A stretch of DNA of 8,917 nt from XYD1-FULL-44-32 sp964433715 (GTDB lineage: Bacteria > Patescibacteriota > Minisyncoccia > Phycocordibacterales > XYD1-FULL-46-19): the NCBI GenBank assembly GCA_964433715.1, contig CAYSSL010000022.1, forward strand, positions 1 to 8,917, read 5' to 3'. This document shows, one piece after another, positions 5,128-8,917 of this stretch. The notes under the pieces are model-generated. The model worked only from the letters and a program-made list of their open reading frames with translations. It searched no databases and was not told where the DNA came from. How positions within the stretch are numbered: position 1 is the first letter of the stretch; each line of letters begins with the position of its first letter. Position numbers and translations under genes: made by a program.

Positions 5128-5538
5128 ATGGATAAAGTCCAACATTTTGAAATTCCCGCCGATGATTTAGCCCGAGCCCGCAAGTTTTATGAAGAGTCTT
5201 TTGGTTGGCAGACCAGTGAGTTTCCCATGCCGGACGGTACAACCTATGTTGGTCTCCATACTGGTCCGACAGACGAAAAGAATATGGTGCAGGAAAACAA
5301 TTTTATTAATGGGGGAATGTTTAAGCGAGGTGGTGGTTTTGCGCCGACTAGCCCCGTAATTACTATGGTGGTGGCTGATATTAATGCTTCGCTTGAGAAA
5401 GTAAAAACTGGCGGCGGGGAAGTGGTGGCGGAGACAAAAGAGATTGCTGGTATGGGTCGCTATGCTTATGTTAAAGATACGGAAGGAAATACTGTTGGCT
5501 TGTGGCAAAATTTGAAGAAAGAAGAGGGGATGGAATAA
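5128..5538 (+). CDS. VOC-superfamily (glyoxalase/dioxygenase fold) protein, 136 aa
   Basis: Two beta-alpha-beta-beta-beta modules make up the protein. The first begins KVQHFEIPADDLARARKFYEESFGW (3-27) and the second VITMVVADINASLEKVKTGGGE (77-98), ending GRYAYVKDTEGNTVGLWQ (110-127). This is the standard single-chain vicinal oxygen chelate layout of about 120-140 residues. His6 sits at the usual first metal-ligand position, but the final ligand position carries Gln127 after LW instead of the Glu of true glyoxalase I. Substrate and activity are therefore open: relatives include glyoxalase-like, antibiotic-binding and uncharacterised proteins. It is cytoplasmic. No Shine-Dalgarno precedes the ATG. 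It is divergent from the SET gene and shares a bidirectional terminator with the GH18 gene. Confidence 0.88.
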   Translation: MDKVQHFEIPADDLARARKFYEESFGWQTSEFPMPDGTTYVGLHTGPTDEKNMVQENNFINGGMFKRGGGFAPTSPVITMVVADINASLEKVKTGGGEVVAETKEIAGMGRYAYVKDTEGNTVGLWQNLKKEEGME

Positions 5539-5540
5539 AA

Positions 5541-5581
5541 AAAACAAAACCCCCGCGCCGTAGGCGCGGGGGTTTTGTTTT
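5541..5581. terminator. Bidirectional terminator between the VOC and GH18 genes
   Basis: A 41-nt perfect palindrome: 19 bp (5541-5559 with 5563-5581) around loop GTA, GC-rich in the middle and with A/T ends on both sides. It starts 2 nt after the VOC stop and ends 2 nt before the GH18 stop, so one hairpin serves both converging transcripts. Confidence 0.92.
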
Positions 5582-5583
5582 GA

Positions 5584-6774
5584 CTAGAACAACTTCCAGA
5601 TATTTTTATCTTCGCCCCCGTCTATTTTAAAGATGGAAACTCCTCTTAAATCTAAACTTTTAGCTAGATCTACCTTGTCTTTTACGGCTTTGGCGTCGCT
5701 CCACGAAACATAATTAAATTTTATTGTCTGACCAGTTTTGTTGGCTTGGGCCAGAGCTTCGGTTGCCACTTTCAGACCGCTTGGCGTATTGTTTGGAATG
5801 TCCAGATTTTTTTCTAGTTTAAAGCCGTTTTCTTTTGGGATATAGGAAAAGGCTAGTTCGCCTGCACTATTGGTAGAAGGTTTTATTTTATATTTTTTCG
5901 CCGTTTTTACTCCGTATTCGGGATTAAGAGACCACAATTTTTTGTAGCCCTGATACCAGTTAGGAGAGACTGTTACTTCATATTCGGCACCATAGGTGGG
6001 TATACCCAACATAATCTTTTCTTTGGGAATAGATTGGATAGTCAGTTCAACCACCTTGCGTACCCACTCCACGTCGGCGGTGGGGGCGTAGGGTGCTCCC
6101 TTACGGACATCATTTAAAAGTAGGTCGGCTCGTTGTTGGTCATAGGCCATAATCTGAACAATGTCGCAGTGTTCACCGATTGCCGTATAATCGTTGGCGT
6201 AGGACAAGATTGGGGGAAGAGATCGGTATAGAGACTGAGGGGGTGTACGAGCTTCAATGGTGCAAACTAGATCGGTATTTTTTGGTAGTTTTTCTTTTAA
6301 TTCTTTTAGAAATAGAGAAAAATAGTCTTTGGTAATAGATTGTTTGGCTTCATAGTCAATATCTACACCGTCAAAATTTCCTTCTTCTACCATATTTACT
6401 ATTTCATCTATGTGATCTTCTCGTTTGGACTGGTCAGAAAGAATAGTCTGAATCAGGGCCCCGTTTGACCACATAACAGTGGGGATGATTTTCACGTTTT
6501 TAGTGCGCGCTTCTTTAAATAGTCTTTGCCAGCTACTTTTTTCTAGGTCACCTTGGTCGCTTAAACTGCCATCAGATTTGACGGTAAAGACAAATGGGTA
6601 AATGTAATCTAAAAGATTTAAATGTTTTTTGGCGTCTTTTATGCCTTCACTGGTTCGCCAGTAGGGGATCCAGCCCGCCACCTTTAGGTCTGATGAGGCT
6701 TTGGAATAACTTGGCACAGTGAGCAAAATTATGAGCAGGGTGCTAAAGATAATGATTTTGTTTAATTTAGACAT
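5584..6774 (-). CDS. Secreted glycoside hydrolase family 18 protein, 396 aa
   Basis: An N-terminal basic stretch and hydrophobic helix (residues 6-20) ending near SYSKASS form a signal peptide or membrane anchor, so the enzyme acts outside the membrane. The GH18 barrel begins at VAGWIPYW (32-39). The catalytic DxxDxDxE is DGVDIDYE at 135-142 with Glu142 as acid, and the substrate-assisting QIMAYD follows at 207-212. LGIPTYGAEY (256-265) is the next barrel strand and YVSWSDAKAV (355-364) carries the conserved late Trp358. GH18 enzymes cleave beta-1,4 bonds next to N-acetylglucosamine. In this setting peptidoglycan-type glycans (as for YaaH-like wall hydrolases) or surface polysaccharide are more likely than chitin; that is inference. 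No LysM or other wall-binding domain is present. Convergent with the VOC gene. A minus-strand TATACT lies 21 nt before the ATG. Confidence 0.9.
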   Translation of the reverse strand: MSKLNKIIIFSTLLIILLTVPSYSKASSDLKVAGWIPYWRTSEGIKDAKKHLNLLDYIYPFVFTVKSDGSLSDQGDLEKSSWQRLFKEARTKNVKIIPTVMWSNGALIQTILSDQSKREDHIDEIVNMVEEGNFDGVDIDYEAKQSITKDYFSLFLKELKEKLPKNTDLVCTIEARTPPQSLYRSLPPILSYANDYTAIGEHCDIVQIMAYDQQRADLLLNDVRKGAPYAPTADVEWVRKVVELTIQSIPKEKIMLGIPTYGAEYEVTVSPNWYQGYKKLWSLNPEYGVKTAKKYKIKPSTNSAGELAFSYIPKENGFKLEKNLDIPNNTPSGLKVATEALAQANKTGQTIKFNYVSWSDAKAVKDKVDLAKSLDLRGVSIFKIDGGEDKNIWKLF

Positions 6775-6795
6775 AGTTTTTTTGATTAGGTTGTC

Positions 6796-6801
6796 AGTAT
6801 A
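6796..6801 (-). promoter_or_regulatory. Candidate -10 box of the GH18 gene
   Basis: Read leftward, 6801 to 6796 spell TATACT, 21 nt before the ATG at 6774, giving a leader of about 14 nt that is A-rich and lacks a Shine-Dalgarno. The -35 (TTGTGT, 19 nt further) is weak. Confidence 0.35.
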
Positions 6802-6860
6802 AATACTTTACAATAATAACACACAAAACTGGATAACTTTTCTTTCGCTTATTGTAATTG

Positions 6861-6877
6861 CCTTTTATAATAAAAGG
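6861..6877. promoter_or_regulatory. 17-bp palindrome containing a -10 box, candidate operator
   Basis: CCTTTTATAATAAAAGG is an inverted repeat of CCTTTTA around TAA. A perfect TATAAT (6866-6871) lies inside it. It sits between the divergent GH18 gene and the four-helix membrane gene at 6906. A factor bound here would block the embedded promoter. A second possible -10, TATTAT (6883-6888), is closer to the ATG. Confidence 0.45.
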
Positions 6878-6905
6878 ATAAGTATTATTAGTTATTTAAA
6901 ATTGT

Positions 6906-7295
6906 ATGGAATTATCCATATTCCTTTCTCAAGTCATTGGTGTTTATCTTGTTATCATTGGCTTGATTTGTTTATTGCGTCGCAAGACAATGATTGCAGC
7001 GGTAGCTGATATGGCTTCCAATCGGGCCGTTATCTATTTGGTGGCTATTTTGGAACTGTTGGCTGGTCTTGGTTTGGTTATTTCTCATAATGTTTGGGTT
7101 TGGGACATAACCGTTGTTATTACTATTGTTGGTTGGGTTATGCTTATAGAGGCCGTTGCTTATCTCTTGCTACCCTACAAAGTGGTGGCCAAGATTTTTC
7201 GTCGCCTTAACACAAAATCGTGGTATATTGCCGGCGGTCTACTGTCGGTCGTAGTCGGAGCCTATTTGGCTGGTATTGGTTTTGGTTGGATGTAG
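6906..7295 (+). CDS. Four-helix integral membrane protein, 129 aa
   Basis: Hydrophobic segments lie at about residues 4-24, 41-60, 67-89 and 106-126, with short basic loops at 25-27 (RRK) and 97-104 (KIFRRLNTK). By the positive-inside rule both the first and third loops face the cytoplasm, leaving N- and C-termini outside. Two glutamates lie within helices (Glu50 in AILELLAGLG and Glu82 in MLIEAVAYLL), the most likely functional residues. I do not recognise a named family, and the length and pattern suit a small uncharacterised membrane protein. It has its own promoter region, a dedicated terminator, and lies between two cell-wall enzymes (GH18 and VanY). An envelope role is possible but unproven. 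Confidence 0.8.
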   Translation: MELSIFLSQVIGVYLVIIGLICLLRRKTMIAAVADMASNRAVIYLVAILELLAGLGLVISHNVWVWDITVVITIVGWVMLIEAVAYLLLPYKVVAKIFRRLNTKSWYIAGGLLSVVVGAYLAGIGFGWM

Positions 7296-7305
7296 TAATT
7301 GAGAA

Positions 7306-7348
7306 AAAGAAAACCCCGCCAGCGCGAAGCGCTGGCGGGGTTTTCTTT
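7306..7348 (+). terminator. Rho-independent terminator after the four-helix membrane gene
   Basis: A 20-bp perfect stem (7306-7325 with 7329-7348) around loop GAA has a GC-rich core (CCCCGCCAGCGC) and A/T-rich base. It begins 10 nt after the stop and ends 36 nt before the VanY start, separating the two genes transcriptionally. Confidence 0.9.
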
Positions 7349-7365
7349 AGCCTTTTTTTAACCCA

Positions 7366-7374
7366 TGCTACAAT
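7366..7374 (+). promoter_or_regulatory. Extended -10 promoter (TGCTACAAT) of the VanY-like gene
   Basis: TG at 7366-7367 and TACAAT at 7369-7374 form an extended -10, with TTTAGC at 7346-7351 as a weak -35 17 nt upstream. Transcription would start near 7381. That excludes the in-frame ATG at 7373, which overlaps the box, and favours 7385 or 7388. Confidence 0.5.
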
Positions 7375-7384
7375 GGCGGACAAT

Positions 7385-8278
7385 ATGATGCCTAAAATTA
7401 TTGCTCGTTTTGGTTTGTATATAATTATTCCTTTAATTTTATTGCTTGCTTTGAGTAGTTTTGGGTTTTGGTCGACCCGAAGGGAATTGACGGCTACCAA
7501 GAGTGATTTGGCCTCCAGTACGACATTTTTTAAATCCACCATTTCTGATTTGGAGAACAAATTATCAGAACTAGATGAGGAGAAGGACGATTTGGCAGGT
7601 AATCTTCGTTTGGAAAAAGAAAAAAACGAACAATTTGAAAACAAGATTGAAGATATTAATGATACTGTCGGTACTTTGCAAAAATGGGCAGAAACTGATC
7701 CTGAGCTACTTCAAAAATATTCTAAGGTTTTTTTCTTAAACGAACACTATACACCTAGTGGTTTGGTAAAAATTGCGACACAGTATCTTTATGACAAAAC
7801 AAAATCATTACAAATACATGCTCAGGTTGAAAATGATTTGTTGGATATGTTGGAAGAGGCCAGTGGCGATGGGGTAGATTTGAAGATAGTTTCCGCTTTT
7901 CGTTCTTTTGGCGAACAATCGGGGCTCAAGGCAACCTACCGTATCACTTATGGGGCGGGTACAGCCAATCAATTTTCGGCCGATCAGGGCTATTCGGAAC
8001 ATCAGTTGGGGACAACGGTAGATTTTACCAGCGCAGAAATTACCGCCGTGTTTGCTGGTTTTGAAAAAACTAAAGCTTATACTTGGCTAAACAACAATGC
8101 TTATAAATACGGTTTTGTCCTATCTTATCCTCCAAATAATACTTATTACCAGTTTGAGCCATGGCACTGGCGATTTGTGGGTGAAGATTTGGCTCGCGAT
8201 TTGAAAAAGGATAATAAATACTTCTACGATCTGGATCAGCGGACTATTGATACCTATTTGGTTAAACTGTTTGACTAA
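7385..8278 (+). CDS. Membrane-anchored VanY-type D-alanyl-D-alanine carboxypeptidase (peptidase M15B), about 297 aa
   Basis: The N-terminal helix (about residues 8-28) anchors the protein. Residues 33-100 form a heptad-like, charged coiled-coil stalk, and the catalytic domain fills the rest. Active-site motifs are complete: SAFRS (170-174, Arg173), SEHQLGTTVD (204-213, zinc ligands His206 and Asp213) and EPWHWR (258-263, catalytic Glu258 and zinc ligand His261). The enzyme should trim the terminal D-Ala from peptidoglycan stem peptides outside the membrane, setting cross-linking. Family members linked to vancomycin resistance share the fold, but no vanA-type cluster is present and housekeeping wall maturation is more likely. 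Start: ATG 7385 is chosen because an earlier in-frame ATG (7373) lies in the -10 box; 7388 is equally possible. The frame is open further upstream only through the preceding terminator. Confidence 0.9.
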   Translation: MMPKIIARFGLYIIIPLILLLALSSFGFWSTRRELTATKSDLASSTTFFKSTISDLENKLSELDEEKDDLAGNLRLEKEKNEQFENKIEDINDTVGTLQKWAETDPELLQKYSKVFFLNEHYTPSGLVKIATQYLYDKTKSLQIHAQVENDLLDMLEEASGDGVDLKIVSAFRSFGEQSGLKATYRITYGAGTANQFSADQGYSEHQLGTTVDFTSAEITAVFAGFEKTKAYTWLNNNAYKYGFVLSYPPNNTYYQFEPWHWRFVGEDLARDLKKDNKYFYDLDQRTIDTYLVKLFD

Positions 8279-8299
8279 TACATATAAAACTGTTATAAT
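8271..8299 (+). promoter_or_regulatory. Strong promoter of the GC-rich 88-aa gene
   Basis: TTGACT (8271-8276), a 17-nt spacer, and TATAAT (8294-8299) preceded by TG (8291-8292) give a near-ideal promoter with an extended -10. The -35 overlaps the stop codon of the VanY-like gene. The leader is about 28 nt and carries a Shine-Dalgarno. Confidence 0.8.
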
Positions 8300-8318
8300 T
8301 AGATAAGAGTTCAAAACA

Positions 8319-8326
8319 GGGAGGTG
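8319..8326 (+). promoter_or_regulatory. Shine-Dalgarno of the 88-aa gene
   Basis: GGGAGGTG, one base from the ideal AGGAGGTG, has its GGGAGG core 9 nt before the ATG at 8334. It decides the start: a GTG in another frame at 8324 lies inside the element. Confidence 0.7.
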
Positions 8327-8333
8327 TCCGGCC

Positions 8334-8600
8334 ATGGTGGCAATTTCGATGTTGATTGTCGTGGTGTTGACCGGTGGGCTTCTGGTGTCTGCGGGTTTGG
8401 GCCGCAAGCCAGATCCAAACCTCCAGATGAGGTTGCTGCTCGAGGGGGAGGTGGCAAGGTTGGAGGGCGAGCTAGCGCTCGACGCCAACCGTTCCCTTCT
8501 GAGCGGGTCTGTGACCCACTTTGCACAGGTCCAGCCGGAGGTGACGGCGCGTCACCAGCACCTCTTGGCGGTTGCCAAGCGAGACTTGGCAAGTCTGTGA
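8334..8600 (+). CDS. Small single-pass membrane protein of unusual G+C, 88 aa
   Basis: An N-terminal hydrophobic helix (about residues 2-22, ISMLIVVVLTGGLLVSAGL) is followed by a soluble, mostly helical tail with alternating Leu and Glu (RLLLEGEVARLEGELALDANR, about 33-53), suggesting a short coiled coil. A His/Gln-containing segment (THFAQVQPEVTARHQHLL) and a basic end follow. I recognise no family. The frame is chosen over overlapping frames because it alone has a Shine-Dalgarno at correct distance, a clear membrane helix, and a promoter aimed at it. G+C is about 62% by my count over 8341-8580, against about 40% in the adjacent VanY gene, and the codons are correspondingly GC-ending. This hints at recent acquisition or different selection. 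It is probably monocistronic. Confidence 0.65.
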   Translation: MVAISMLIVVVLTGGLLVSAGLGRKPDPNLQMRLLLEGEVARLEGELALDANRSLLSGSVTHFAQVQPEVTARHQHLLAVAKRDLASL

Positions 8601-8621
8601 GTTGAGTTCTTTTTTTGTTTC

Positions 8622-8650
8622 GGCTCGGGGCGTTTTCGTCTCGGGCCTTT
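8622..8650 (+). terminator. Probable terminator after the 88-aa gene
   Basis: GGCTCGGGGCG (8622-8632) pairs with CGTCTCGGGCC (8637-8647) around a TTTT loop, 11 bp including three G-U pairs in RNA. The following T tract is short (TTT at 8648-8650). Upstream, TTGCCAAG (8572-8579) and CTTGGCAA (8585-8592) form another perfect hairpin at the end of the coding region, with a seven-T run at 8610-8616 too far away for a standard terminator. Confidence 0.5.
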
Positions 8651-8690
8651 ACTGTGTAAGGAGAGGGTCAAACTATCGTCTAAATAAGAG

Positions 8691-8708
8691 GTTGGCAAAG
8701 TTGGCAAA
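8691..8708 (+). repeat. Tandem 9-bp repeat GTTGGCAAA x2
   Basis: GTTGGCAAA occurs at 8691-8699 and again at 8700-8708 without a gap. The core TTGGCAA also appears at 8586-8592 and inverted at 8572-8578, so four copies lie within about 140 nt. It could be a protein-binding array, but chance cannot be excluded. Confidence 0.6.
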
Positions 8709-8728
8709 CAAATAATAAATTTTATTTT

Positions 8729-8759
8729 GCAACATAATGTTGCTCAAATGTTGCTTCAA
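8729..8759 (+). repeat. Inverted GCAACA/TGTTGC plus 11-bp direct repeat
   Basis: GCAACA (8729-8734) is inverted as TGTTGC (8738-8743) around TAA. The unit ATGTTGCTCAA (8737-8747) is then repeated as ATGTTGCTTCAA (8748-8759), a spacing of 11 bp, about one helical turn. This is the layout of a binding site array upstream of the probable eno gene. Confidence 0.55.
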
Positions 8760-8765
8760 TTTTTG

Positions 8766-8813
8766 CCACCACTATCCACCATCTTCACTAGTGAGGATGG
8801 TGGATAGTGGTGG
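8766..8813. repeat. 48-nt near-perfect palindrome upstream of the probable eno gene
   Basis: An 18-bp perfect pairing (8766-8783 with 8796-8813) encloses TTCACTAGTGAG, itself a 10-nt palindrome flanked by one T-G mismatch, so 23 of 24 positions pair. Each arm contains the repeated word CCACCA/TGGTGG. No T tract follows on either strand, so it is not a standard terminator. It could be a cruciform-forming or binding site, an RNA processing hairpin, or a small repetitive element. Confidence 0.8.
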
Positions 8814-8882
8814 ATATTAATATTTGCGATTATGGCATTTGTAATGCTAAAGTATTGTTTTAATCAGGTAATTTTTACAACA

Positions 8883-8917
8883 ATGCCAACAATTAGTTCG
8901 ATCAAAGCAAGAGAAAT
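8883..8917 (+). CDS. eno: Probable enolase, N-terminal 11 codons (3' partial)
   Basis: The ATG at 8883 begins MPTISSIKARE followed by a codon starting AT (Ile or Met), running off the window. The pattern of alternating hydrophobics followed by AREI is how enolase begins (I-x-x-I-x-A-R-E-I-L-D-S-R-G-N-P). Enolase interconverts 2-phosphoglycerate and phosphoenolpyruvate in glycolysis. The diagnostic DSRGNPT motif lies just beyond the edge, so this is a recognition from a short stretch. No Shine-Dalgarno precedes the ATG. Confidence 0.6.
   Translation, partial: MPTISSIKARE

Noticed and set aside
7220..7384. 55-residue N-terminal extension of the VanY-like protein
   Set aside because: It passes through the preceding 20-bp terminator and the promoter; the extension is not protein-like.
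7207..7644. 145-aa minus-strand open frame across the terminator and VanY start
   Set aside because: It runs through a strong terminator and two real genes; low-complexity Ser-rich start and no motif.
8311..8592. 93-aa minus-strand open frame opposite the 88-aa gene
   Set aside because: Pro/Ser-rich shadow typical of the antisense of GC-rich coding DNA; no expression signals.
8324..8605. 93-aa open frame (GTG start) overlapping the 88-aa gene in another frame
   Set aside because: Its GTG lies inside the Shine-Dalgarno. The product is Gly/Arg/Pro-rich as expected for an off-frame reading of GC-rich DNA, and it lacks the membrane helix.
8691..8813. CRISPR array
   Set aside because: The repeats are 9-11 bp, adjacent or nearly so, with no regular spacers and no cas genes nearby.

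Overview
The window looks like chromosomal DNA of an uncultured small-genome bacterium, most likely of the Candidate Phyla Radiation (Patescibacteria, Parcubacteria-like). This is an inference. It rests on an AT-rich, tightly packed layout of short genes, several small membrane proteins without clear homologues, a stand-alone SET-domain protein, a DUF6498-type membrane protein, and many genes with a -10 box only 6-7 nt before the ATG and no Shine-Dalgarno sequence. I see no rRNA, tRNA, CRISPR array, transposase or phage gene.

Left part (1-2573). The window opens with the last 14 codons of a protein ending in a CxxC zinc knuckle, followed by a terminator. Three + strand genes follow: an unrecognised 248-aa soluble protein, a DUF6498-like multi-pass membrane protein and a 65-aa two-helix membrane protein. 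Each has its own -10 box almost touching the start codon. A convergent YdeI/OmdA-family gene and a 72-aa single-pass membrane protein complete this part.

Middle part (2574-5581). A consensus promoter (TTGACA-16-TATAAT) drives a leader of about 165 nt that folds into hairpins, the last resembling an intrinsic terminator, ahead of a DEAD-box RNA helicase with an N-terminal Arg/Gly-rich tail. Next are a 43-aa extremely Lys-rich protein, a strong terminator, a 76-aa protein started from TTG by a perfect Shine-Dalgarno, and, convergent to it, a SET-domain lysine methyltransferase with a post-SET zinc motif. A VOC (glyoxalase-fold) protein is divergent from the SET gene, with two inverted repeats between them. 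The closeness of a lysine methyltransferase and a Lys-rich histone-like peptide is the most thought-provoking association here.

Right part (5584-8917). This is a cell-envelope group: a secreted GH18 glycoside hydrolase (- strand), a divergent four-helix membrane protein whose promoter lies inside a 17-bp palindrome, and a membrane-anchored VanY-type D-Ala-D-Ala carboxypeptidase with a coiled-coil stalk. Next is an 88-aa single-pass membrane protein of clearly higher G+C (about 62% by hand count against about 40% around it) with a consensus promoter and a Shine-Dalgarno. A gene-free stretch of about 280 nt holds tandem repeats, 11-bp direct repeats and a near-perfect 48-nt palindrome. The window closes on the first 11 codons of what is probably enolase.

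Two initiation styles coexist: mostly leaderless or near-leaderless genes, and two genes with strong Shine-Dalgarno sequences. GC-rich perfect hairpins of very similar design end several transcription units.
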